A stretch of DNA of 64,000 bases, taken from positions 3,665,501 to 3,729,500 of the forward strand of contig JAUCBN010000020.1 in NCBI GenBank assembly GCA_035048815.1, given 5' to 3'. The stretch comes from Abelmoschus esculentus. Taxonomy: Eukaryota > Streptophyta > Magnoliopsida > Malvales > Malvaceae. This document shows positions 11,863 through 22,883 of this stretch, in pieces (the first letter of the stretch is position 1; each line of letters opens with the position of its first letter). A model generated the notes under the pieces. The model had not been told where the DNA came from and did no database searches. It saw only the letters and a list, made by a program, of their open reading frames with translations. Both the position numbers and the translations under genes were made by a program.

Positions 11863-12164
11863 CTATTGATTGTCCTCAAGCAATGCAAAAGATAATTTTT
11901 AAGTAAGGAATTTTAAGGGAATATACCGTCCTGCCTGCTGCGGTAGAAATCCTTTCTTGACTCGGCCTCTTCTATGTTCTAAGTATTCCTCGAAACTTGA
12001 CTATGAGTCTTAGTGAGTGTGTGCGGAGCTATGTCGAAACTGATTTTCTAAGTTCTAATCTTTTTTCTAGCTCAAGACTTCCGACTAAGATTTTTCTTTA
12101 ATTCTTTTCTTTCTTTCTCCCTAATTTGGTATATAAATATATATTGCTATATACTTATACTGCT

Positions 12165-12325
12165 TAAGCCGGTTTCAGGCACCTCAAGTGTTTAGCTATT
12201 CTTACTAGAGCCAATTTCGGGCACCTCTAGTAAGTGGGAAAAAGACTAAGTCCTAGAGCCAGTGATAGACACCTCTATGGATTAAACTAGAGTCGGTGAT
12301 AGGCACCTCTAGTTAAAATCTAAGC
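12165..12325. repeat. Tandem subrepeats in the Athila 3' non-coding region
   Basis: Four imperfect units of about 40-50 bp share TAGAGCC(A/G)GT..TAGGCACCTCTAG. They lie between the 3' ORF and the polypurine tract. Such arrays are common just inside the 3' LTR of Athila/Tat elements. Confidence 0.6.
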
Positions 12326-12805
12326 CTAAGTCCTTATTGCTTTTAAAAGAAAAGAACTTATAAAATCAACTAAGACTAGTAGTGTTAAATATTTTTCAGG
12401 CTCATAGTCTAATCCTAAGTACTAAACCTAGTATACCTTTCCGAGTTCAAGCTTGGTGAATGGTGCAGAGTGTGACAACGGCTAGAGAATATATTGTTGC
12501 CTCGGCAGTTTTAGTAAAATTCAGCAGACTTAAAAAAAATTGCAATAAATTGTAAGATTATAAGGACAAAAAAATAAGGCAATAATACGATGATCTAAAT
12601 ACTTTCCATACATGACAAATATATTTACATATTACAAAAAAGGATCAATGCTCCCCCACACTCGAGGGATGCATTGTCCTCAATGCATGAAAAGTTGAAA
12701 GAAAGCTAAAAAATAAAAAGACAAAAGATAAAAGAAAGACTACCGCCCTTTTCAGAATGTCGAGGAAGCAAAAGAATCCTCAGAATCGCTGTCGATGAGG
12801 AGCTT

Positions 12806-14245
12806 TCACCGGCGTTTTGGTGGTTGTTGCGTTGCTGCTGGTAGTGGGTTGGCAGATTTCTTCTTGGCAGACCGGGGTGGTTGGACTCGGATGGGAGTTG
12901 GATTGTTACTCACCTCTTCTGCGGAGTCGATATTGATTGGTGAAGTGGTTGTGGCTGAACCAGATGCCATCCTCTTTTTGCTTGTAGGTATGAAGGCAAT
13001 GTAGTTTTTTACTGCCTGCATATCATCATATGAACTACTCCAATCCAAAGGACTGGAGTCTGCAACAACTGCTTGGTGTGTGGAGTCTGCCCTTCTTGCT
13101 GTTGTTGAATTTGAAGAAAATGGTTCGGTTGTAGCTGCGGTAGTTGTGGCGGTAAGAGATAAAGGTACTGTGGCAGATGCAGTGCCTGTTGGAGCAGGCG
13201 CAGGTGGGGGCTGCTGGGGTACCGCTATGTCGACTGTGAACTTTGGAAACATAGTTGAACATGTTGGGAAAGCTTCATGGATGCTAGCTATGACCGCACT
13301 GTTGAAATCCCAAACATAAGTCATGAAGGCCAGCTGCCTTTGCTCCATGCGTTGCAGAATGTTTGGAACTCCATGTGTGGGTGCAGCCTCTGATGCTGCA
13401 GGTTGATCTACTTCGGCAGCAGGAGGGATGAAGGCTTGTGGAACAAATTCTTCCACTTGTATACATTTGATGTATACATTTCTCTTCCAGCCCGTTCTCT
13501 CCGGTGTATATGTTTCGATTAGCAGTGTTTGTACGTTTTCAAGCCTTGCCAAGGCAGTTATTAAGCATGGGAAGGTGAGTATACCTCTATCCTTGGTGGC
13601 ACACTCGAAGATCTACTCATTGATGATGCGGCCGATATCAATCCTCCGATTGTGGATGATGGAGTGAATGAGTGCTAGTCGTGGCCGGTCTACTGTTTTG
13701 TTATGCGATGTGGGAAATAGATTCCTCTTTATAAAGGTATTCCACAACATTGCCTTCGGGCGTAAATCTCGGCGGTTGACTGATTCGCGGTGTTTTCCAG
13801 TATTCCACTCTACTCCAGGCATACAGAGTTCGGCCTTCATTGCCTCGTAATCATCCGCAGTGAGGGCGACGACGAATGCGACATGGTCGTCATTTTCGAT
13901 GTGCAGGCCGAAATGGGCGTTAATGATGACATCAGCGATCGATATTGCCTTTCCACGAAGACAAGTGTATGGGTTGTTTGCCACCGGTCTGTGTGCGTAG
14001 AACTCTCGTACCCATTCAATGTTTGCTGGTGGTGGTTTTTTGGCAAACATTTGCCACCTCTGAAAGGTGATCTTGGAAAGGCTGAAGTTTTCTATCCTAA
14101 GATCATCATCGTCAGTGTAATGAAAACCTTGTTCTTCCCAGATCTGCCTATTCTAGAAAACACGGTAGTATTCCTGCTCGACTGCCTTTGTAGAAAATCT
14201 TCTAAATGCAGCCGTTCCGGCAGAGTTTTGTTGTCTGTTGGCCAT
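12806..14245 (-). pseudogene. Athila 3' ORF, plant transposon-associated domain, two in-frame stops
   Basis: One frame of 480 codons starts at ATG 14245 (MANRQQNSAGT), broken only by TAG codons near 14153 and 13613. The middle (WVREFYAHRP near 14010; ELCMPGVEWN; RRDLRPKAMLW; LFPTSHNKTVDRPR) matches what I recall as the 'putative plant transposon protein' domain, found in Athila-related ORFs and of unknown function. The last third is alanine/proline/threonine-rich and ends in a basic tail. Typical envelope-like hydrophobic segments are not evident. A TATA box and leader precede it, which suggests separate transcription. Confidence 0.65.
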
Positions 14246-14331
14246 CGGTATTTTGTGTGGAGAAGAGGAGAAGAAGTTCGACAGAGTAACAATACTTAAA
14301 AGAAGAGTGAAGGAGGAGAACTTTGCTCGTG

Positions 14332-14341
14332 TATTTATAGG
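14332..14341 (-). promoter_or_regulatory. Internal TATA box before the Athila 3' ORF
   Basis: On the minus strand CCTATAAATA lies about 90 bases before the ATG at 14245. The intervening leader is pyrimidine-rich and free of upstream ATGs in its last 60 bases. Spacing fits a start site near 14305 and a 60-base leader. Confidence 0.55.
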
Positions 14342-14699
14342 CAGTGAGAGGCATGGCGTTTGAGGGAGCGGGGGCGTGATTATTGCCCTTGGCGTGCAAG
14401 AGACGCAACCCCCAGCTGGCAACCATTGGCAGCGGAAACGACGCAATTTTTAAATCCGGGTGGCATAATTCCCGCCCAGAACTTTTAGTTCCTTGGATTG
14501 GGCCGCTAATTTGTTGGGTTGATCATCCTCTTTAATTCTTCCTTATTATTCCTAAATAGCAAAAATGTAAATTAATAAATGTTGTGTAAAATATAAAAAT
14601 TCTGAAACTAAATTGAAAAATTGAAATCTAATTCGTAAAACTGAAATTGAAAATCTAATCCTAAAACATAAAAATAAATTAAAGATAGTAAGATAGAAA

Positions 14700-15536
14700 T
14701 TATGTTACTGGTGGAGTGCAATGGAATGCATCTCTAGCAGCAACCATCTTCCCCTTTTTTAATGAAGGATGGTGTGATGATCCAACCAGGACCTCCTCAT
14801 CAGGTGGTTTCTTTCGTGTATGCTTCTGGTCAAGCGGCGTGCTGCCACGACAGGGGTTGCCTCGGCAGGTTTTGTTCAAGCAGTCCGTCTCTGCATTGAA
14901 GTTAAATTCAGTTTTAACCTCAATTCTCTGACATTCATCTGGTTCATCCGGATGCCTTAAAGTTTTGAACACATTGATCTTCACTTGTTGGTCGTTGACC
15001 CTTATGACCAATTCGCCTTTCTCACAATTGATCAATGTTCTTCCCGTGGCTAAGAATTGTCTTCCCAATATGATCGGAGCATGTTCATCTGCTTCACAAT
15101 CAAGAATTAAGAAGTCAGTAGGAAATATAAATTTATCCACTCTTACCAGGATATCTTCAATTTTTCCTTCCGGTTGCACATAAGAGCGGTCTGCCATTTG
15201 CAGCATCACCGTTGTTGGCTTTGCCTGCCCGATGCCTAGCTTTTGTAACACTGACTTAGGCATGAGATTTATGCTAGCACCTAGGTCACATAATGCTTTA
15301 CCCACGTATTGATCACCGATAGAGCATGGTATAGTGAAACTACCAGGATCTTTTCGTTTTGTCGTAGCCTTGTTGTGTAGCATTGCCACACACCCTTTTG
15401 TCGCGGTAACCATCTTAAATTCCCCTATTTTTGTCCTTTTTGATATAATATCTTTAAGGAATTTGGCATAGTTGGGCATTTGTTTGATTGTCTCCACTAA
15501 AGGTATATTTATGTGTACCTGTTTAAGAATGTCCAA
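14700..15536 (-). CDS. Athila retroviral-type aspartic protease region
   Basis: A 278-codon open frame. A zinc-knuckle is not seen. The protease motif is ALCDLGASINLMP (around residue 85), where DLGAS corresponds to the DTGA/DSGA catalytic motif and agrees with other Athila proteases. ILGRQFLATGRTLI is the conserved second region near the flap. The C-terminal third (PLDQKHTRKKPPDEE) is hydrophilic and non-conserved. In complete elements reverse transcriptase follows; here the frame ends at TAA-rich non-coding DNA. The start in the track is only the first possible codon; in the living element this was part of a gag-pol polyprotein. Confidence 0.7.
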   Translation of the reverse strand: MDILKQVHINIPLVETIKQMPNYAKFLKDIISKRTKIGEFKMVTATKGCVAMLHNKATTKRKDPGSFTIPCSIGDQYVGKALCDLGASINLMPKSVLQKLGIGQAKPTTVMLQMADRSYVQPEGKIEDILVRVDKFIFPTDFLILDCEADEHAPIILGRQFLATGRTLINCEKGELVIRVNDQQVKINVFKTLRHPDEPDECQRIEVKTEFNFNAETDCLNKTCRGNPCRGSTPLDQKHTRKKPPDEEVLVGSSHHPSLKKGKMVAARDAFHCTPPVT

Positions 15537-16829
15537 AAATTTCTTAAATTGATATTCTTGTTTTTATTGTTTCAAACTTTGTAGGAAAGATGGTGGTAGC
15601 CGCAAATCTTCAATTCTTTCATTTTATTGAAATCTTATCTATGGTGCAGTAGCGGCATTATCTGCTGTGGCAGCATCGTCGGCAGTGTCTGCTGGTTCCT
15701 TTACCTTGGGTATTTCATCAGTAGCTTCTTGAGGCGCTACTGTCTCAGTATGCTTACCTACTGTCTGAGCAGGTATTTTAGGGTCCTTTAGTTGTAATCC
15801 ACTCCTAGTGGATATCGCTTTGCATTGTTCATGAGGACCAGTTCTAGCGACTTCAGTATCGATGGGGAGACTTCCTATGGGTCAGCTTTTCATTTGTTGT
15901 GCCATCTGTCCTACTGCAGTTTCCAGTGTCTTGAGAGCATCTTCATTGTTTTGAATTCTCATCTTTGTTATGTCCATAAAAGTATCGGCTCTTTGAATGA
16001 ACTTATTGGTGTTTGCAATATAAACGCCAGTCTAAGCCATGAATGTCTGCAATGTGTTTTCCAGGGTTTAGACATTTGTTGTTTGTTGCGGCAACGACAA
16101 TGCCTGTTGCGGCATCTGCTGCTGAGCAAATCTTTTTTGCTAGAATCCAATAGATTGCACTGATTGATGTTGCGAGTTAAGTGCATTGTTGGGATTACTC
16201 CATGAGAGGTTTGGATGTTTCCTCTATGCTGGGTTATAATTGTTTGACATATTATTTCTGTTGAAATTTACAACATAAAAGAAAGATTTTGGGTCTTGCG
16301 GGAATGCGCTTGTATCATGTTTATCGCCACATTTTTCACAAAGAACAGTGATTGCTTTAACTTCTCGAACGTGACTCGGCTTTTACAGATCCTTAACTAT
16401 GTTTGTCAAAGCTAATAGTTGAGCCAGAATAGAATCTGAAGAGTCGGAGCTTGTCATACCTCACATAGTTATTCCTTTTCTAGTGGTCGGGTGTTGATAG
16501 TCATTCTTTGTTAACCTATCTAGAATTTCTAAGCTCTCATGGGGTGGGAAGTCTAAGAGGGTACCGTTTGCAGAGGCATCAAGCATCATCATCGTAGGGG
16601 TGTTTACAGCATTGTAGAAGATTGACACTTGAGTCCACTCGGGCAAACCATATATGGGGCATTTTCTATATAACTCCCTTTATCTTTCCCAAGCCTCATA
16701 CATTGATTCGTCTTCATCTTGCCTGAATGATGTGATATCGTTTCTCAGCATATCAGTCATATTAGTATAACTGAATCGGGTAAGGAAACTTCGGCAAAGT
16801 TCAGTCCATGAGTTCAACGATCCAGGTTA
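15537..16829 (-). pseudogene. Athila gag, C-terminal part, decayed
   Basis: The minus strand reads SWTELCRSFLTRFSY, then RNDITSFRQDEDESMYEAWER, a stop, and YRKCPIYGLPEWTQVSIFYN. This is the retrotransposon gag domain continuing from the piece at 21018-21516 across the nested copia element. Several further stops and frame changes follow, down to about 15540. It is non-functional. Confidence 0.7.
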
Positions 16830-16834
16830 GAGGT

Positions 16835-17777
16835 TGTTGAGTTGATCGATCATGAAGTATGGCCAAGAGGGGGTGAATTGGCAATTAAAAAATTGATCAG
16901 GAAATTTTCGGTAAAAATGAGAAATTTGAGGACAAACGATTTATAGTGGTTCAAGCTTCGAAACAAGCTCTACATCCACTACCTTAGCTCCCACTAAGGA
17001 TTTTGAAACCAATTCACTATTGAATTCGACCTTTTTCTTAGTTCAAGGGATAACCATTACAAACAAATCAATTTTCTACCCAAAATTGATTTGGACTTCA
17101 CAAAGTGTTACAAGAGATTAGAGTGGGTTAAAAGAAATTTTCTCACAAGAAATAAATGCCCCAAATACAAAAAAACTCTCCCCAAACTCAGATTACAAAT
17201 GATCAAACTGAAATTACAAGAGTTGGGAGCAAAGATATGCAATTAAGTGCTTTGAGTTGATTTTTGTGCTTGGATGATGCTTGAGGTTCAATAGTTGTTA
17301 ATGCTGCTTGAACATCTTAATTTTATATGTCCTCATTGATTTCTAACCGTTGTGGTTGTTGGGACATGAAATAAAGACGTTGAGACTTCATCTTCCCGTC
17401 ATAAATGCTCTTCTGCAGGCACAGGTATCGATACTCGGGGAATCTGTTTCGGAACAACCTATAAAAAGAAAGAGTCGTTGTGCATTTAATAGGGAGGGTA
17501 TCGAAACAGGTATCGATGTCATTACTAAACTGTAATGGTGGGTATCGAACCATGTTTCGAAACATCTCAACCATCATTTAAAGTTTTAACTGCCACCAAC
17601 GGTCAACTCATTAAATGCTAAATTAGCCGTTGGGAATTAAAGGGTGTATCGATACCAGTATCGATACCTTGAGTCCTATTTTAAAAGATTTTTAAAACAA
17701 ATAAAAATACTCGAAGTGGTTCGATACCAGCATCGAAACATGCGTTTCCAGTAGCATAATAGTATCGAACCATGTTT
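16835..17777 (-). repeat. Nested copia 3' LTR, truncated
   Basis: Matches the right LTR closely from its TGTTGAGTTG end up to AGTATCGAACCATGTTT (17761-17777), after which the sequence is internal (protease region). About 225 bp of U3 is missing. Confidence 0.85.
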
Positions 17778-17786
17778 GGCCTCTAA

Positions 17787-18044
17787 CTAGATTTTATCAA
17801 AAGAGACATAGAAACCTTTATCACACAATTGACTAATGCTCAACAAATTATGCTTAAGACCATTAACAAGTAAGACATGTTCAATTAAAATAGAGGAGTG
17901 ATTACCAATAGAGCCAATACCCTCAATTTGGCCTTTGGAGTTGTCACCAAATGTCACTACTCCACCCTTTTTGAGCTCTAACTCCTTAAATCGTCTCTTG
18001 TCTCCGGTCATATGCCTTGAGCAACCACTATCAAGGTACCACAT
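17787..18044 (-). pseudogene. Copia aspartic protease of the nested element, truncated
   Basis: MWYLDSGCSRHMTGDKRRF carries the copia protease signature DSGCSRHMTG with the catalytic aspartate. LIEHVLLVNGLKHNLLSISQ is the conserved second region. The sequence stops ten bases before the truncated LTR, so the pre-integrase domain and all later domains are missing. Confidence 0.75.
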
Positions 18045-18123
18045 GTTTTGACTTGAAGCTTTGGCCTTGAAGCAATGCTCAACCTACAAACAAAGATTTA
18101 GTTTTTGACTTTTGGTACCCAAA

Positions 18124-18801
18124 TCATTTTGGGTCCATGAGAGTTAGTTCCCAAAAGCTTGGTTCCCTTAGGAATCCAAGATGCAATGGCATTAATATTA
18201 TTAGAAATAATGAGTTCTTTAGGAACCCACACACTCCTAATTTTCTATATCTAGCATGCCTTTGAAAACTTCTTTGTTTGTGGCCATAAAAATTCTTTTT
18301 CACATGGTTGGTTTTTGAAGAGCTTCCTTTTTCAAAAGTAGAACTACCAACCACTTTGATTTGTTCTTTAAGCTCATTCACCACTTTGTGGTGATTCTCA
18401 CTCAAGCTAGAAATAAGGTTGTTTAAATCCAAATTTTCATTTTGAAAAAACTTTAAATCATCATTTAAAGTAACAACCTTTTCTTCCAAATCCAAAATCA
18501 TTTTTGTCAAAGAATCATTTTTCGTTTCTAAATCGGAAATAGTTTTCTTGCTTTTCAAAATTGATTCTTTGAATTTTAAAACCAACTCATCATAAACATC
18601 TTGCAATTCATCATAAGCATCATATAATTCATCATATGTAAGATCATTGCAAGAGGAATCAAGGGTTACCTTAGGCTCATCAAGAGCCATGAGACAAAGG
18701 TTGGCTACTTCAATGTCCTCATCGGATGATGACTCCTCATCACTCCATGTGGAAACATGAGCCTTTTGTTTCTTCTTCTTGTCAAAACCCTTCCTTTTGT
18801 A
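18124..18801 (-). pseudogene. Coiled-coil spacer of the nested copia polyprotein
   Basis: In frame with gag after its stop. It is acidic (WSDEESSSDEDIE), then has heptad-like leucine/glutamate/lysine repeats (LKFKESILKSKKTISDLETK; LDLEEKVVTLNDDL) that suggest a coiled coil, followed by a basic patch (NFYGHKQRSFQRHARYRK). The frame shifts after the basic patch. Confidence 0.6.
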
Positions 18802-19758
18802 TTATGGGCAATCGGTCCTAATGTGACCGGGCTTCTTGCATTCATAACAAATAATTTGATCTTTCTCGTCTTCTTTGCCCTTTGACTTAAAATCCTTCTT
18901 CCTTTGGAATCTCCTATTCCTATTTGCCCTCATGAGTCTAGTGAATCTTTTGGCTACCATAGCCAATTCTTCTAACTCTTCTTCTTCACTAGAATCCACT
19001 TCTTCTTGTGACATTGAGGCTTTGAGAGCAATCCCTTGCTTCTTCTTCTCAACCTCTCTCTTTTCAATCTTCACCTCTTCCTTGTTCTTTTCTTCTTCTC
19101 TTCCTTTCCTCATGATCTCATGGGTGAGAAGAGATCCCACAAGAGCATCAAGCTTTAGAGTCTTCAAATCTTTGGCTTCAATGATAGTCGTTCTCTTGTT
19201 ATCCCAAGACTCGGGAAGAGAGTAGATGAGCTTTCGAACAAGTTTCTCTTCCGGAATAATCTCAACGAAACCCTTGAAACCATTGAAAATCACCAAGAAT
19301 CTATCGAACATCTTGATGATGTCTTCTTCATCCGGCTCCATCTTGAAATTTTCGTAGTTGAGATTTAGAAGACCTATCTTTGTCTCCTTAACATCATTTG
19401 TGCCCTCATAAGTTGTCTCCAAGGAGTCCCATACTTCTTTGGCACTTGTGCAAGATGACATCTTTGAGTAGATGTCGGGGCCAAGTACACAAAAAAGAAT
19501 GTGAAGAGCTTTGTAGTTTGTGGACATCCTTCTTCTTTCTTCATCCGTCATCTCATTTCTTTTCTTAGGCACTTGCCGATCTCTTTCTTGCTTCATAGGG
19601 ATTGAGGGACCATCTTCGATTATATCCCAAAGAACATAATCATTAGAGTTGATGAACAACCTCATCCTATTCTTCCAATAGGGGTAGTTATCCCCATTGA
19701 AGAAAGGTGGCTTGGTGATGGAATGTGACTCGTTCCAAGAACCGGAGGTAGAGGCCAT
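18802..19758 (-). pseudogene. Copia gag (UBN2-type) of the nested element
   Basis: The likely start is MASTSGSWNES at about 19758. The core PPFFNGDNYPYWKNRMRLFI is the typical gag N-terminal motif of plant copia elements; the central part matches the UBN2 gag domain. A long acidic/lysine-rich stretch precedes the zinc knuckle CYECKKPGHIRTDC. TAA at 18802-18804 cuts the frame right after the knuckle, but the same frame continues to 18124. Confidence 0.75.
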
Positions 19759-19829
19759 TTGATTCTTCTTGTAGATGTGATTAACACGCCTTGGATCTTC
19801 TTTGGTAGATGTGAATCTATTCAAAGATT

Positions 19830-19845
19830 AGGCTCTGATACCAAT
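19830..19845 (-). other. Nested copia primer-binding site
   Basis: On the minus strand ATTGGTATCAGAGCCT follows the 5' LTR directly: the initiator tRNA-Met site usual for copia elements. Confidence 0.8.
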
Positions 19846-21012
19846 TGTTGAGTTGATCGATTTTGAAGTATGGCTAAGAGGGAGGGTGAATTGGCAATTA
19901 AAAAATTGATCGGGAAATTTTCGGTAAAAATAAGAAATTTAAGGACAAACGATTTATAGTGGTTCAAGCTTCGAAACAAGCTCTACATCCACTACCTTAG
20001 CTCCCACTAAGGATTTTGAAACCAATTCACTATTGAATTCGACCTTTTTCTCGGTTCAAGGGATAACCGTTACAAACAAATCAATTTTCCACCCAAAATT
20101 GATTTGGACTTCACAAAGTGTTACAAGAGATTAGAGTGAGCTAAAAGAAATTTTCTCACAAGAAATAAATGCCTCAAATGCAAACAAACTCTCCCCAAAC
20201 TCAAATTACAAATGATCAAAGTGAAATTACAAGAGTTGGGAGCAAAGATATGCAATTAAGTGCTTTGAGTTGGATTTTTGTGCTTGGATGATGCTTGAGG
20301 TTCAATAGTTATTAATTCTGCTTGAACATCTTCATTTTATATGTCCTCATTGATTTCTAATCGTTGTGGTTGTTGGGAAATGAAATAAAGACGTTGAGAC
20401 TTCATCTTCCCGTCATAAATGCTCTTCTGCAGGCACAGGTATCGATACTCGGGGAACCTGTTTTGGAACAGCCTATAAAAAGAAAGAGTCGTTGTGCATT
20501 TAATAGGGAGGGTATCGAAACAGGTATCGATGCCATTACTAAACTGTAATGGTGGGTATCGAACCATGTTTCGAAACATCTCAACCATCATTTAAAGTTT
20601 TAACTACCACCAACGGTCAACTCATTAAATGCTAAATTAGCCGTTGGGAATTAAAGGGTGTATCGATACTAGTATCGATACCTTGAGTACTATTTTAAAA
20701 GATTTTTAAAACAAATAAAAATACTCGAAGTGGTTCGATACCAACATCGAAACATGCGTTTCCAGTAGCATAATAGTATCGAACCTTGTTTCGATACTTG
20801 TTCTTAGTTTCAAGAACAAGGCTTTAAAAATGCAGAGGGGTATCGATACCGGTTCAAAGGGTATCGATACTCTCGTATCAAAACACTTAGAATTTTTATT
20901 TCAAAGTTCTTGGTTTGACTTGAAATCAAAAAATTGACTTAAGGACTTAAAAATTTATTACAAAAAGGTCCTTATTCATAATTGTTATATCAAAATCAAT
21001 TTTGGTTTTACA
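19846..21012 (-). repeat. Nested copia 5' LTR (1167 bp)
   Basis: On the + strand it runs from TGTTGAGTTGATCG to TTGGTTTTACA. It is packed with TATCGATAC/TATCGAAAC-type words (about 20438, 20515, 20555, 20660, 20735, 20776, 20840 and 20861), several of them perfect palindromes. Its short open frames are not genes. Confidence 0.85.
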
Positions 21013-21017
21013 GAGGT

Positions 21018-21516
21018 TGTTTAACCAAGATTTTGCCCTATCCCTCAGTGAATAGGGGAACAATTTTAATTTTAGTATATCGGCGGAAACCATCGGTAGC
21101 TTAAATGAATTGCAAATTTCCAAAAACGACTTAAGGTGTTGCCGAGCGTCTTCGTTAGCCGATCCTCCGAATTGGCCTAAAGTGTTGATCATGTTGAACA
21201 TGTTGAACATGACTGACTTTAGTTCAAAATGTTCTGCCTCTATATTAGGCATCACAACGGCAGGAGTTAATCCATCCAAATCTTCCTCTAAATAATCACG
21301 AACTGTTCGTACACGCGTCAGTTGAGGTGGATTGGTAGGATCAACAACTGCGAATGTGCCTTGGTTGTCTGTCGCGGCAGCATTCATATCAGCGTTGTTT
21401 TGCTGGCCAGGTGCTATGTTCATCCTTTCGCGTATCCCTTGTCGTAAACGCCTTGCGGTTCTTTCGATTTCAGGATCGTACGGATATTGTTCTATTGATG
21501 GATTAAACTTGGTCAT
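21018..21516 (-). pseudogene. Athila gag, N-terminal part
   Basis: The open frame from ATG 21516 has the Athila gag features: an N-terminal arginine-rich stretch (ERTARRLRQGIRERMN), a proline-rich TNPPQLTRVRTVRDYLEE segment and FELKSVMFNMFNMINTLGQFGG followed by DARQHLKSFLEICNSFK. At 21017 it runs into the nested copia LTR, which supplies the last codons to 20947. Removing the nested element and one GAGGT copy rejoins it to 16829, with a stop at the junction. Confidence 0.75.
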
Positions 21517-21614
21517 ACAAAAAACAACCCTAGTTGATTAAAGAAAAATAAAAGAAAAATTAAAAAGAAAAAGAAAAAGGTACAAAAATAATTGGTAGTA
21601 AAATTTAGCGTCAG

Positions 21615-21632
21615 TTCCCGGCAACGGCGCCA
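21615..21632 (-). other. Athila primer-binding site (tRNA-Asp type)
   Basis: On the minus strand TGGCGCCGTTGCCGGGAA lies four bases inside the 5' LTR. This is the site typical of Athila/Tat elements, matching the 3' end of tRNA-Asp. It fixes the minus orientation. Confidence 0.85.
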
Positions 21633-21636
21633 AATT

Positions 21637-22883
21637 TGATGGAGGCTCGGAAGTCCTTTAGTTTTTTTTTCCACCTTTTTCATATTGTAATACTTTAGGT
21701 TGTCGAACCCACAGGGACTGTGTCGACTTCACTACCTCTTATAGCTGCATTATAAAAAGTAAAAACACAAGTAATTGTTGAGTTTGAGATTACTAAATTA
21801 ACTACTAAAACTAAACTAAATAATGAAGGAATAAGGATAAGTTGAGTGTTTTGTAGAGGAGAATCCAGTTGTATTAGGTATTCACTTATTAATGCAATGG
21901 GTTGAACTGCCGCCTCGGCAGGTCGCACAATGGGTCGTCGCAATTGCCTAGGCGGAGTTATACCTTGTCGATAATTTAACATTCCATAGCTCGACAGAGC
22001 ATCCTTGTATGTCTTCTTCCTTGTCCTTAAGCGAAGAGAACTGTTGAAACCCACGTCTTGATGATACCTCCCGGCATGAATCAAGGGCGGACAACAACCA
22101 AACACATGCGTCTTGTTAGTCGTTGAAATCCTGGGCGGTTAATCTCTCAACCGGATTAGTCAATGCCTATGAGCAAAGACCGTATTCTCTCGTTTCATGA
22201 ACCTGCATCTCCCGATGCTAGGCAAATTGATTTTTCTGCACATACTATCTTTCGAGCTCATATGCGAGAAGAGTAAATACCAAAAGAGAATAAACTATGA
22301 AAGTATTTTCTAAGGTAAACTCCGACTTTTTAAACTAAGCCTAATGTGTGCCTTATATAGGCCAAACCTTAGGTTAAAGTTTTCCATGCAAGGAAAGAGT
22401 TCTAAGGAGGAGAGAAGTATAATTCCTAATTAAACTATAACAATTAATTCTTATTTCCTAAAATATATCTTCTTTCCCGCACATGACTTTGACCAAGGCT
22501 TAACTCCGTAATTTGGCTCCGTCTTTCTTCCGCTCTTTGTCCGTTAAGATCAGCATCTTTTTCTCTTTCTGTCGAGAACTAGTTGTCATCTTCGCTCCGT
22601 TGTCGCGGCCTCAAACGGTGCTACCGTGACGGGTGCTTCATCTGCATTCCAGCATCCATCTTCTCAATTGGCCATCTTTATAAGTAGTTTCCTGTCTAAG
22701 AAAAAAAATTATCAAATGCATTTGTTTTATGTCAATTATTAGATGAATTCATGAATTGTATGTTTGGATGCTGAAGTATGAAAAATATACAGAAATATCC
22801 GTTAATGCCATTAATCTTGTCCTTTATTGGTGATAAACGAGTGGGAAAATGATATAAAAAATAAGACTTTTATGCACTCATCA
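21637..22883 (-). repeat. Athila 5' LTR (right copy)
   Basis: 1247 bp, the same ends as the left copy. On the minus strand this is the promoter LTR, with a TATA-like CTATATAAGG at about 22351-22360. The lack of about 120 bp around 22290 is the main difference from the left copy. Confidence 0.88.

Larger units (their letters stand above)
16835..21012 (-). mobile_element. Nested Ty1/copia element with its pol deleted
   Basis: Inserted into Athila gag, with target duplication GAGGT (16830-16834 and 21013-21017). The minus order is 5' LTR (19846-21012), iMet-type primer-binding site, gag, coiled-coil spacer, protease, then directly a 3' LTR missing its first ~225 bp (16835-17777). Integrase, reverse transcriptase and RNase H are gone. 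The outer ends and duplication are intact, so the deletion followed insertion. It removed everything from just after the protease motif into the 3' LTR. Confidence 0.88.
10462..22883 (-). mobile_element. Athila-type LTR retrotransposon, non-autonomous, with nested copia
   Basis: Flanked by TCCGT (10457-10461 and 22884-22888). LTRs at 10462-11845 and 21637-22883 begin TGATG and end CATCA. On the minus strand the order is 5' LTR (right), tRNA-Asp type primer-binding site, gag, a nested copia element, rest of gag, protease, a 3' ORF with its own promoter, polypurine tract, 3' LTR (left). There is no room for reverse transcriptase, RNase H or integrase between protease (ending 14700) and the 3' ORF (starting 14245). 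The copy therefore depends on proteins from elsewhere. Gag and the 3' ORF carry in-frame stops. Confidence 0.88.

Noticed and set aside
12795..14299. Plus-strand open frames over the Athila 3' ORF
   Set aside because: They are shadows of the single minus-strand frame that carries the recognisable conserved text.
17323..17577. 84-codon minus frame and its twin at 20337-20591
   Set aside because: Both lie in the LTRs of the nested copia element and repeat each other because the LTRs are copies. They have no motif.
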